Shown here: piece by piece, positions 47,301 through 55,236 of the stretch
Position numbering within the stretch: the first letter of the stretch is position 1
How the letters are laid out: each line of letters opens with the position of its first letter
Source of the DNA: a virus
Reading direction: 5' to 3' (one strand)
IMG/VR virus record: IMGVR_UViG_3300006734_000007
Span: 1-64,000 of that record
DNA length: 64,000 nt
The notes under the pieces: model-generated
Database searches by the model: none
What the model was told of the DNA's origin: nothing
The model's input: only the letters and a program-made list of their open reading frames with translations
Program-made: the position numbers and the translations under genes

Positions 47301-47570
47301 ATTTAATCTGTCTAATGCAGAATTACCTGTAGGTAAATTATAAGTTGAAAAAGTTTTTGGTAAAAAATTTTGAGGATCAATATCTTTAAATCCAAAATGT
47401 CCATCTTGCATTGCTTTTTGAAGCAACATCATATCAGAAACAGTACCACGATTATTAATGATATTATTAATAGATTGTCCTGCAACAACATTTAAATCTG
47501 GTGTTTTATTTAAATTAGATTCAGAACTTTTAAAAACATCAGGTTGAGGATTTACATTAGGATCTGCCAT
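41379..47570 (-). CDS. Giant virion protein A (2063 aa) with PD-(D/E)XK nuclease domain
   Basis: A 2063-aa protein encoded just before the RNA polymerase giant. The first ~650 residues have several hydrophobic, glycine-rich stretches (FMQVGLSLGMMAGMG; FASGFLMGGMASGVISAV) that could cross a membrane. A charged coiled-coil-like middle (~850-1200) follows. A nuclease domain then has GEIDLLFWD with D1569, YEIIDIKSSK with D1584 and K1586, and helix HGYQQSGYKNML carrying Q-x-x-x-Y. This matches a RecB/Cas4-type PD-(D/E)XK fold. The protein ends in KKKC, which by my reading is its only cysteine. It may degrade host DNA on entry or help process phage DNA. The next ATG starts one base after its TAA. 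Confidence 0.83.
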   Translation of the reverse strand: MADPNVNPQPDVFKSSESNLNKTPDLNVVAGQSINNIINNRGTVSDMMLLQKAMQDGHFGFKDIDPQNFLPKTFSTYNLPTGNSALDRLNNFNNAGIEWGQEYDNIFGGMSTRSINLLDSKTIQPLERYKLHMDYDKLGYSPFRDNDAIYNTYGSTFGDFMRSVGGFKDVAVLGWNNYLDADLQLSDWSQAKNAERFEEITKMRMSQKNNKWSNFAAPFLGNTFMQVGLSLGMMAGMGTSIVDDIRKNPKLVFTGAAKGLKTLPKLDKAGKLSTIGYESYLSQFRQPNKLRKIWQNVNQKVWDGTKWVIEKPGKLVAPSTAKAFAKNVRTPYDILRYNHKTFPALYFDTKVATAALAEGQLEAGLVQNRVMKEGLEELEKSGKPITQEALDDLITTSHEAAQSTAFANVPIILATNGLILRTAFLKPLAMRVGMNTGVTKKLISENPLYKAVATPFSKAKVVAKKTARQKLSDIGTTIVTPKKWKSGIAKSFNRFGKYSLAQGGLLEGGQELYQEIVGDTAAEGYLDHYFKLYEKGERYKSPEFGDFISHLGSNLKKYTSPQGFEIFASGFLMGGMASGVISAVTTPIKMLRNYTDRTFNNETYEEYKTRMEKKAQEDVDAYNAYTADPFRFFNSPIEHATTVKNLANEAIEATLEGDEKGAIDARNEAVNEHMFNLYEKGGHEEFLNYLDEILEEDFTVEEFNEAMGTNHDTIEEARDSIKSMKKRISDAVYNIEKAYDTWGAPYDPNAVPTMLLDKNGMPYLNPEYIDRQIKHQAHKDFIKTVALGNTTFNEAVNRRLKIHKNIIDNFNFLEVVEENDIRNILSLEDIRQEDTILSQELIAINDKEKAGAVLSKEEKADKKRLEKKKELLNSLREAVEGYQATIAEEDSYFDKEIGKTARYTEEQEKQQKKALKGLYGAFNKYINYLVGESLNMPSGKMRKYRISQDQVDEIFKMYKDSIELDNDAKMYGAVLRYLSNPDTYVEWHARREMVRAQQYQANQELSKKHYNAALEKVKSSQLIFELSKLNMFLDDEGLRSVFDELDLPEYFILKKDDGTFVKIRKEDQRYSKPAKLVSAYIEDFAAESGFETFEAFDKANREASLEREKQEREAKRKQKKKKTVDEILTLLDSDGLSNRLTWPDTIQQQAELLFAKFQKNNPDRFANIDEWIESRPDDVLLLIDDHNEQVKQRKGQKKGGRKKKEDIDPTEEKPTDEDISMPFSGVSKSEGHKKLKRVQGTEIKQISSMTDEEALEFGVKTTDHGYFIKVNGKWVRSTSMTSIIGMEMDPRTGNKVRIKATGQDGILGDELADLEDQTAEPVWEVKLEDGSVVQIKESEFDLTEYEDNAFAGNTLDAFGKEFFEGVPETTTSYQGPVVYSGIFFNTDELVAAYGQALANLFSHHSTIEFKPSDVSDLPIGQEMEIRVVGRLTTDKVDVLLVDNPLSKNEFPHITLSTAEGVKPFQSNEEIKNNRDKIQPLNDVIKGTVGVFDGKSDITSIEKTKLATEPVIPIGPTMLDLTDTAKKQLVKAFEAFAEEIKALGWEFVMEGPLVFDKNPPTGQPVGGEIDLLFWDPVKKRYEIIDIKSSKNPAINRIVGSTGEIVLTKGYTEPSYMAKIVGERISKREQHGYQQSGYKNMLENITGVRANINIASFDLNLDKENRQITKVSYAGLIQQGSNFPYMPFINEILTPSTVTETASPGIFGTEVKEEEESDIEPIPIKDTDLFLGDELLEDLYEGIILLTPDVVERLFPDYLENPQQIVRYQGDDYTFVLEPSLNFDELINSLKTLNPVDEDGNTILSQINEDLSYRAQSMQLLFEVLRLQTDLEEGDTVKGSTIMQIDGTNYLVPNILNNFIESPEKQLVLTEFEFIEEEDTAIEPIDLMEEFGDQIKNADSLQALLAIEDYIFQETKDLPVTRYTNDGAVANLIAKRKTELKGTTAVSIKDIINKAPKNKIISMMHKEHGLIQILTKRITNKTKFIKFKVQETNKEMTETLDKFYTNLVPMKEDAPVEPVTTEEQDTSDENVDIKLSPEQMKEYADKYDNPLDALKDLGKQAKKKC

Positions 47571-47582
47571 AATAATAAATTG

Positions 47583-50500
47583 TTATTGTTGTTGCATTTC
47601 TTGTAACATTTGTTCTAATATGTTATAATCTTTAACTGCTCCGTTCATTACTTTATAACGTGCCATTGATTGATTATTCTCTCTTTCAAGATTTGACATT
47701 AATGTATAAAAATTACTAATGTATTTATCAATATCATTTTTATCTATTCCACTTAATGCAGTTTGATGAGGCGTGTTTACCAAATTTTGAATTAAATATT
47801 CTCCAGTACTTTCATCAAATACTTTTATTTTAGAATTTTCATCCCATCTAAATGAATTAGCTTCTTCATTATAAATAATTTTTAAATCTATTCCTGAACG
47901 TGGAGAAATAACTTTTCCAAAATCATCATAGTAACCTTTAAATAAAACAGCTTTAGTTAAATTACTAGTCATAATTTGCTGTTTCATAGCTTGTCCTAAT
48001 TGAGTATCATCTTTAACGTTAAATACTAAACCATTTTCAGATAGACCTGTTGTAAGTTGAACTTTGTCATCTCCATCTAATATTAGATTTCCTTCTTCAT
48101 CTCTAAGTGCTCCAATTCCCGGAGCATCTTTAGTACCTTTAATTTCTTCTATAAAATCTGGATCTAACTTCAACTGTACTGCAAAATTTTCTCCATCAAC
48201 ATCTGGATCTATTCTCAAAGAAGGTGTAATACGTTTAACAATTTCTCCTTTATCATCTATTTCAGTTATCCAATCGCCATACTCTCTTAAAATCTCTAAA
48301 GCTTGAATAGAAGATTTTCCTTGTTCACTTGTTGATCCTGGTAAATATTGCATAAATGCTTCTGAGTTTCTATCAGATGACATTGCATTAATAACATCTT
48401 TAGTAAATCCTTCTGCAAATGTAATAGGTACACTAGGTTTATCTAAATCTTGATTTCCAGAAATTGCATGAACAATTAAACTATTTAATAGTTGAGTAGA
48501 CATATTATCTACTATACTATTATCAATTTTAGATAAAATTTTTCCTTGCCCTGGTACATCCAAACTTGGAACTCCTGTGTCTCCAACATAAGAACCAAAA
48601 GTTTTTAATTCATTACTTAATTTACTTAATTGATGACTTAGACCTAATCCTCTATTTTCTATACCTTGTTCATCATAAATTTTAGGCAAAGATCCAGGCC
48701 CTACCATGCTAAAAAAACTAGGTGTTTGATCTGTTTTAGTAGGAACATTACCTGTATAAATAAGATTTAATAAATTTTCCATGCCAGAACCAATTTGAGA
48801 TTCTGTTATATATGAAGTTGGTTCCATAGTTTGACCAGGAGTTGGTGCTACAGTTCTTCCAGCAAAAGGAAATTTCTTTAACATGTCCTTCATCCAAGCT
48901 TCTTTGCTTTTATCAAAGCCTGAAGATGTAAACATATTTTCAGCAGCAATACCTAGAAAATCAGCATATGCATTATTAATTTTATCATATTCTTCATCTA
49001 GTTCTTGTATAGATACTGGAACTTCATTTCCTGCATTATCTATTCGTGTAGGAGATACTGTCCAAAAATCTGGACCTGGATAACCAAATTCACCAGCTTC
49101 ATTAGGAATTTCTGAAGGAATATATTCCCATTTATTATCATCATCTACATCTTCTAAATGAGTAAATATTACATTCATTAAATTTTCATCAATTGTAGGA
49201 TCAATAGATAATAATATATTTTTTAATTCAGTTTCATAACCTGTATTAATTTGCATTTGTTTACCTAGATCTCCATCACCTATAAGTTTAATACTACTTA
49301 ATAAACTTTTAAAAGGCATTGCATCTTTACCAATTGTTTTAGCTCTTGTTATAAACTGATCTATAAATCCAACATTATCTTTAGTACCAAACATTTGTTT
49401 ACGCTGTACTTCTAAAACAGATTCTAAAGCTTCTTCATCTTTAAATACTTGCAATTGATTTTCTTGAAATTCTTGTGTTAATTTTACATCTTTTAAAACT
49501 GAATTTATAGTTTGACCATTTTCTTCATCATATGGATTTTTAATAGAACTCATTATATAGTCATAAGCTTTATCAATATTATCATGAATATTTTCTTTAT
49601 AATATTCAGTAGGATTATAAAGATCTCCTAATAAAGGAATTTGATCATTTTGCATTTCTAAATATTCATCTTCAGCAATCTTTTCAGCTCTACGATTTAA
49701 AGAAAGTTTAGAAGGTTTTAATAAATTAAATGAAAACTTAAAATTTTCATCAATAGCGTTTTCATAACTAGGTACAGTTCTATAGTAAGCATTTTTACCC
49801 ATTACAGATCTACCTTCTTTTCTTTTTAATACTACAGTTTTTCCATCTTCAGTTTTTCCAGTAGTTTGCGTACCAAAACCAAGATTTTCAACAATTGCAT
49901 TATATATTGCTTTATTTTCATCTGTCTTAGGTCCTGCTAATAAAGCATTTAAAGTTGTAATAATATTATTTATTTTACCTGATTGAACTTGATCATTAAG
50001 TGATTCACCTTGTTCTCTATTATAAGTTATTGCATTTCTTTCTTTATCATAAACAGTTTGCGCTAAAGCATCTATAGTTTCATTATTAGCATTTTTATAT
50101 TTAGGATTATTTCTTAATCCTTCTTTTATTGATTCAATTCTATCTTCTTTAACTTGTAAATTATCTTTTTCTTCACTAATTGTTTCACCAAAAACATTGT
50201 TTTGTGAAGGTTTAATTCTATTAAGTTCTAATAAAAAATTATGTTGAGGAGATAAACCATTTTTCTTTTTAGTTTTACTGTTACCATTTTCATCAACATC
50301 ATCTGGATTTAAAATCTTTTTCCAAAATTCTTTCTTTAACCAAATATCAAATTCATAATCTTTTATTGCATATGGATCTGCACCTTTAATTTGACGTTCA
50401 TATGTTCCTTCTTGATATCTTGTAGCAATACCTAAAAGATCATTAAATAGCATACTTTGAGCAACAGTAGCATCTGCATTCATTTCTTTTGCTCTCATAT

Positions 50501-51530
50501 TAGTCATCTGATCTATACTATATGAATTTTCTAAAACTTTATCCATATTTTTTTCAGAGGCTATTGCTCTTTGAAAAGCATTTAATGTGTTACCATAATC
50601 TTTATGTTCTTTAGATTCTGGAATAACACCTTCTTGCATAATTAATTTTCTAAATGCATTTAGCTCACCTTCTCTTGTAGAACGTTCTTGTGAAACTTCA
50701 TTTTTAATTGTTTCATTAATTTTATTAGCTGGCTTAATTACATTTTGGATATAATAGTTATTTGCTTCTTCTACTGATCCATAATTATTAATATTCTGTG
50801 ATTCCCAATCTTTTCTAGCATTATAAGCTTTTACTTTATACATTGCTTGAACTGCAGGATCATTACCAACTGTTCTAGCTAAATAACTTGCCATAGGTAC
50901 AATAAGATGAGTACCATTAGTTTCTTCAATTAAATATTTACCATTACTATAAGAAAGTTTTTTTTCTTTAAATTTATCAAAAAGCATATCATATGCTTTA
51001 TCTACTTTGTCTGTATATGGAATATATCTTGGCGCAGACATGCTTAACGCAAACTCAGCAGGTGCATTTTTATATTCTTCAGCTTTATAGTTTAAATATT
51101 TTACACCATCATCCCAATACATACCTCCACATTCTTTTGGATCTAAACAATTTCTTAATGCTTCTGCAGTTTGTAATTGACTTTGATAATTTTTAGTATA
51201 ACCTATATCATGAATAATATTTTGATCATTAGTAATAGGTTTAAATATTTGTTTAGATGCATGCACATTTTGAGGTAAAGAAAGATCTACATCTGCTAAT
51301 CTATTAATATCATTTTCAATAGATCTAAACAAAGCATCTCTTTTAGCAGATGTATCTTCTCTCATCATAGGAGAATTTAACAAACTACTATAAATGCTAT
51401 TCATTTGTCTCCAACCTTGATCATAAGCTTGTTGTTTTCTTTCCATTGCATTTTGAAAGAAATTAAAATCAGGTGACCAAGGTTGAACCTGTGGTATGAA
51501 ATCTTGTACGCCTTGTAAATAAGTTGCCAT
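47583..51530 (-). CDS. Probable virion cargo protein (1315 aa)
   Basis: A 1315-aa protein, largely helical and rich in N, K, D and E. The N-terminus FFQNAMERKQQAYDQGWRQM and IYSSLLNSP resembles packaged proteins of crAss-like phages that I recall, located beside the RNA polymerase giants. There are no clear enzymatic motifs or membrane segments. By my reading only two cysteines occur, C128 and C134, in NCLDPKECGG, close enough to pair or bind a metal. It ends in a glutamine run (EMQQQ). The 64-base gap upstream of its start holds the AAAGTTT repeats and may carry its promoter. Confidence 0.7.
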   Translation of the reverse strand: MATYLQGVQDFIPQVQPWSPDFNFFQNAMERKQQAYDQGWRQMNSIYSSLLNSPMMREDTSAKRDALFRSIENDINRLADVDLSLPQNVHASKQIFKPITNDQNIIHDIGYTKNYQSQLQTAEALRNCLDPKECGGMYWDDGVKYLNYKAEEYKNAPAEFALSMSAPRYIPYTDKVDKAYDMLFDKFKEKKLSYSNGKYLIEETNGTHLIVPMASYLARTVGNDPAVQAMYKVKAYNARKDWESQNINNYGSVEEANNYYIQNVIKPANKINETIKNEVSQERSTREGELNAFRKLIMQEGVIPESKEHKDYGNTLNAFQRAIASEKNMDKVLENSYSIDQMTNMRAKEMNADATVAQSMLFNDLLGIATRYQEGTYERQIKGADPYAIKDYEFDIWLKKEFWKKILNPDDVDENGNSKTKKKNGLSPQHNFLLELNRIKPSQNNVFGETISEEKDNLQVKEDRIESIKEGLRNNPKYKNANNETIDALAQTVYDKERNAITYNREQGESLNDQVQSGKINNIITTLNALLAGPKTDENKAIYNAIVENLGFGTQTTGKTEDGKTVVLKRKEGRSVMGKNAYYRTVPSYENAIDENFKFSFNLLKPSKLSLNRRAEKIAEDEYLEMQNDQIPLLGDLYNPTEYYKENIHDNIDKAYDYIMSSIKNPYDEENGQTINSVLKDVKLTQEFQENQLQVFKDEEALESVLEVQRKQMFGTKDNVGFIDQFITRAKTIGKDAMPFKSLLSSIKLIGDGDLGKQMQINTGYETELKNILLSIDPTIDENLMNVIFTHLEDVDDDNKWEYIPSEIPNEAGEFGYPGPDFWTVSPTRIDNAGNEVPVSIQELDEEYDKINNAYADFLGIAAENMFTSSGFDKSKEAWMKDMLKKFPFAGRTVAPTPGQTMEPTSYITESQIGSGMENLLNLIYTGNVPTKTDQTPSFFSMVGPGSLPKIYDEQGIENRGLGLSHQLSKLSNELKTFGSYVGDTGVPSLDVPGQGKILSKIDNSIVDNMSTQLLNSLIVHAISGNQDLDKPSVPITFAEGFTKDVINAMSSDRNSEAFMQYLPGSTSEQGKSSIQALEILREYGDWITEIDDKGEIVKRITPSLRIDPDVDGENFAVQLKLDPDFIEEIKGTKDAPGIGALRDEEGNLILDGDDKVQLTTGLSENGLVFNVKDDTQLGQAMKQQIMTSNLTKAVLFKGYYDDFGKVISPRSGIDLKIIYNEEANSFRWDENSKIKVFDESTGEYLIQNLVNTPHQTALSGIDKNDIDKYISNFYTLMSNLERENNQSMARYKVMNGAVKDYNILEQMLQEMQQQ

Positions 51531-51574
51531 ATCAACTCAAAATTAAATAATTTTCTTAATTTAATTTAAACTTA

Positions 51575-51595
51575 TAAAGTTTAAAGTTTAAAGTT
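51575..51595. repeat. Three tandem 7-bp repeats between late genes
   Basis: TAAAGTT is repeated three times exactly (51575-51581, 51582-51588, 51589-51595) and runs into the stop codon of the 1213-aa gene. The palindrome AAACTTATAAAGTTT (around 51569-51583) overlaps it. A related degenerate form (TATAAAGTTTAGAGGTTTA) lies in the other late intergenic gap at about 57951-57969. The TAATTTTG on the minus strand at 51538-51545 resembles a Bacteroidetes -7 element (TAnnTTTG), so this gap may hold a late promoter. Confidence 0.55.
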
Positions 51596-54500
51596 TAACC
51601 ACCATATATGTTTTGTGCAGGTGCTGCCGGCATTAATTGATTATATTGTTGAAGAAGTGCAGCATTAGAACTATTATTCTTATATACTTTAGCATCTGCA
51701 ATTGCTTGTTCAGATAAACGCTTTCTACCTTCTAAAGTAGCAGCTTCATCAGGATAATCTATTTTATATTGTGCATATAATTCTGCAGCAGTTAAACCTG
51801 ATCCTGAATCTTGGCCAGTTAATGGTGTACCACCAGCAAACTCAAGATCTCCTCCATAACTAGGTCTAATATTCCAATTAGGAGTCAACATGTTTTGAAC
51901 TTGCGCTTTAGCAGCATTAGTTTCAGCTTGCATTAAATCTGTACCTAATTGCCTACGCATTGCTCTATTAAAGTTATCAGCACCTTGACGCATTGTAACC
52001 CAACCTGCATAATCCTTACCTAAACGTTCAGCATTATAGAGATCTTCTTTAGTTTCTAAATCAAGAGCTTTATCATAATACTGTTGTACAGCCGGGATGT
52101 TATAGTTAGCCACATCTGCAAGAATCTTAGCAGAACCTTCTAAACCTCTTCCTGCTACATCACTAAGTGTATAACCTAAACCTTGCATTCCTTGACCATA
52201 AGCTCCTAGTGCACTAGCTTGTATTTTTTGTTGAGCTAAGTTTTGATTAAGGTCTGTCATTGGAGATCTTAAAATTAAATCAGGTCTACCAAACTCTACA
52301 CGTTTACTCCAAGGTCCATATTCTTTAGCTGACATCCAATTAGCTAAATCAGTACCTATATTAATCATGTCCTGTTTCCAATATTCTTTTGGAATATATC
52401 CTTTAAAACCTGGTGTTTCTGGATCATAAGGTTCATCCCAAGGTTTTAGTTCTCCTTGATCATCTTCTAAGTTTACATTATCTAATTCAAAAGCACTAGT
52501 ATCTGTATAATATCCATCAGCTGGTGAAATTTTTCCATATGGTTCATCACCTGCACCAACATTTGGAACGCTGATACCATACAATTTAGATGTTACATCA
52601 GCATCTAAATTTCCTGCATCTTTATCCATTGCTAGTTTTGTGTAACCCCAGTGTGTTATTTGTTCTAAAGCAACTTCTTCAGAACCCCAACCTCCAACAG
52701 GTTCACCTATTGCATTAAATAAATCAGATATTTTACTATTTTGATTTAAACCTAAAGCATTATATTTATCTTTCTTTTGTTGAGTTAAAGAAGACCAATT
52801 TATTTTACCTTGGGCATCAGAAAAATCTGCAGCATCAACACCATATGTTTGCAGCTTCATATTACGGCGTTGCATTTTTAAATGTAGATCAACAATTTGA
52901 TCATTAGTCATATTATCAATCTTATTTTGAAAGCTAGCTTTTTTTCCAGCATCACTCCAAAAATCTGAATATCCTCCATTCTTACGTTCAAAAGATTTTT
53001 CATCTTTAGCAGCTGCTCTTACTCTATCTGCAAATTCTTTTTTAACCTTTTCATCTCTAAGAACATCTGATAAATATTGATATTTATTTTTTACTGCATT
53101 AGTAAAATCTGCATTATCACTACCCCAAGTATCAGAACCTTGGTAATCTCTTTTTGCTATTGGAGACTTTACAGGAACTCTTATTACTTTATGATATGTA
53201 CCATCTGCTTTTTTTACATAATCTCCTACTTCTACTTTAGTTGGATCACCACTGTTATAATCATCTTCTGTAATTATTCTACCTTCAGGTACATTTTTCT
53301 TAGCAGTAGGTCTACTAGATAATTGACCACCTTGCGTATTAGATTGAATTTGATTTAAAACATTAGGATCTAGTGGAACCAATTGACCAACAGTTGGATC
53401 ATATACATAGTATACTCCATCAATCATCATGATCCCAGGATTGTTTTGAGTTTTTTGTCTACGTCTAAAAGGAAATCTAACTGGTGTACCTCCTGATGTT
53501 AATGCTTGATAAGCTTCAGGATCATTCCTTTTAATTTTTCTTAGTGTTTTCCTTGGGACATCTGATGAAATTTGTGCCATGGGAATAGAATCTGCCCCTA
53601 CTCTATTCCCCGTAAAAAAATCCGGCATGTATGGCATAAACTGGCCACTTGCTTGATACATTGGATAAGCTCCACCTGCTCCGTATGTAGATTTACTATA
53701 TTTAGCTTTATCTATACCTTTAATTTTATCTTGAACATATTGAGGCAAAGCTCTAAATCCTGGATTATCATAAGAACCTCCAGATTTATAAAATCCTTTA
53801 ATAGGATCAAAATTTGTAGAATAATCATATTCAAAAGTTGGTCTATAATGTTTACCACTTGGACCTACTTGATAGTAATCTTTTAAGTAATCTGCTTCCG
53901 TTGCATACTTACCACCAGCCCATTTACCTCTTAAAAAATTATCCAACATTTTTCTTTTTGCTGGAATTTTCATATCATCTTCATGAGATGTTAAAACATT
54001 AAATTGTCTACCAGTTTCTAAATACTCTGTAGGTTCATATGTCACTCTTACTTCACCAGTTACAGGATCTGTATATTCTATTGGTGTAGTTTCTCCTGTA
54101 AAAAATTCATATTTATCAATTCTATCAACATCTTCAGAAATTTGAGCTCTTTGCAAAAATCTACCAAGTTTTGCCATTGGTGGTTCTTCCATTAAAGCTT
54201 GAGCTTCTGGCGCCATTCCTTGTTGTGCCATCATTGCTGCTTCTTCTGGTGAAGGACCTTGTTGCATTTGTCCTTGAGCCATTGCAATAACTTCTTCAAT
54301 CATTGGTACTACTTGTTCAGGTGGCATTCCTATTGCTAATAAAGCTTCTTGAATTGTTTGTGGTTCAACTCCTTGATTTAGAAGTTCTATTATTACATCT
54401 TGTGGTTGAGCACCTTGTTCCATCATTTGCTGAATCATCATCATGACTTCTTCACCTGGTGCAGAACCTTGTTGCATTGGGATGGGTCCACCCCCTTGAT

Positions 54501-55236
54501 ACATTCTTTTATACATACCTCCAGTTTTATACGATTTTATAAAATTACCTAATTTAGCCATTGATTCATCAGCAGCCATCATTTGTTGTTGTTCTTGTTT
54601 TTGTTGTGGTAAGATCTGATTTGGATCAATACCATTTTTTTCTAAAGCTATATTTCCTATTTCAGGAATACCTTCTTGAAATCCTTTTTCTGATTCTACA
54701 TATAATGCAAGATAAGAAAGCATCAGATTGTTCTTTTTCATCATTCTTTCTGCAGTTTCCTTTTCTATTTTATCTGTATCTGGATTTAATAGAACTTCTG
54801 AAAACTTAGAATTATCAAAACGCATTGCAATTTCAGCAGGAGTATATCCCTTTTTACGAGGACTTAATCCAAAGAACTTTAGAATCTCTGGATCTTTAAT
54901 TGCCATCTTTTTATATTGAGAATAAATAAATGCTCCTGGTTCAGCTGCTAGTTTAACACCACCTCTAGAATGTGGTTTACCTTTAATTTTAAAAGTATCT
55001 ATCATTCCTGCTTGACCAGGTTGTGCAATAAACTCTCCACCTTCAGCTTCTATATTTGGTGTACTTTTAGTATTTGTAATTGTTTTTCTTACAGACACAG
55101 GTTCTTCACCAAACTGATTAAGACCAGGATCTTTTTGCATAGAGCTCTTAAAATAATTTTCAAGTCCTATGTGTGTCCCAGTCTTTGCTTTCTTAAGTGG
55201 TGCTTTAGTTATTTTAACTCTTTTTTTCATAGACAT
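51595..55236 (-). CDS. Virion protein with recurring PMAQ/KTGG motifs (1213 aa)
   Basis: A 1213-aa protein from the ATG at 55236 (a TTG lies one codon earlier). The N-terminus is basic (KKRVKITKAPLKKAKTG). A domain common in Bacteroidetes phages, as I recall it, follows: IEAEGGEFIAQPG…KGKPHSRGGVKLAAEPG. A Met/Gln/Pro-rich region spans ~205-345. Short motifs recur: MAKLGNFIKSYKTGG, YQGGGPIP, MAKLGRFLQRAQISEDV and IPMAQISSDV. The C-terminal part is alanine-rich and helical (ADVANYNIPAVQQYYDKAL) and ends QNIYGG. By my reading it has no cysteine. The start overlaps the upstream stop as TGATG, so the two are coupled. Likely a structural or ejected virion protein; exact role unknown. Confidence 0.75.
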   Translation of the reverse strand: MSMKKRVKITKAPLKKAKTGTHIGLENYFKSSMQKDPGLNQFGEEPVSVRKTITNTKSTPNIEAEGGEFIAQPGQAGMIDTFKIKGKPHSRGGVKLAAEPGAFIYSQYKKMAIKDPEILKFFGLSPRKKGYTPAEIAMRFDNSKFSEVLLNPDTDKIEKETAERMMKKNNLMLSYLALYVESEKGFQEGIPEIGNIALEKNGIDPNQILPQQKQEQQQMMAADESMAKLGNFIKSYKTGGMYKRMYQGGGPIPMQQGSAPGEEVMMMIQQMMEQGAQPQDVIIELLNQGVEPQTIQEALLAIGMPPEQVVPMIEEVIAMAQGQMQQGPSPEEAAMMAQQGMAPEAQALMEEPPMAKLGRFLQRAQISEDVDRIDKYEFFTGETTPIEYTDPVTGEVRVTYEPTEYLETGRQFNVLTSHEDDMKIPAKRKMLDNFLRGKWAGGKYATEADYLKDYYQVGPSGKHYRPTFEYDYSTNFDPIKGFYKSGGSYDNPGFRALPQYVQDKIKGIDKAKYSKSTYGAGGAYPMYQASGQFMPYMPDFFTGNRVGADSIPMAQISSDVPRKTLRKIKRNDPEAYQALTSGGTPVRFPFRRRQKTQNNPGIMMIDGVYYVYDPTVGQLVPLDPNVLNQIQSNTQGGQLSSRPTAKKNVPEGRIITEDDYNSGDPTKVEVGDYVKKADGTYHKVIRVPVKSPIAKRDYQGSDTWGSDNADFTNAVKNKYQYLSDVLRDEKVKKEFADRVRAAAKDEKSFERKNGGYSDFWSDAGKKASFQNKIDNMTNDQIVDLHLKMQRRNMKLQTYGVDAADFSDAQGKINWSSLTQQKKDKYNALGLNQNSKISDLFNAIGEPVGGWGSEEVALEQITHWGYTKLAMDKDAGNLDADVTSKLYGISVPNVGAGDEPYGKISPADGYYTDTSAFELDNVNLEDDQGELKPWDEPYDPETPGFKGYIPKEYWKQDMINIGTDLANWMSAKEYGPWSKRVEFGRPDLILRSPMTDLNQNLAQQKIQASALGAYGQGMQGLGYTLSDVAGRGLEGSAKILADVANYNIPAVQQYYDKALDLETKEDLYNAERLGKDYAGWVTMRQGADNFNRAMRRQLGTDLMQAETNAAKAQVQNMLTPNWNIRPSYGGDLEFAGGTPLTGQDSGSGLTAAELYAQYKIDYPDEAATLEGRKRLSEQAIADAKVYKNNSSNAALLQQYNQLMPAAPAQNIYGG

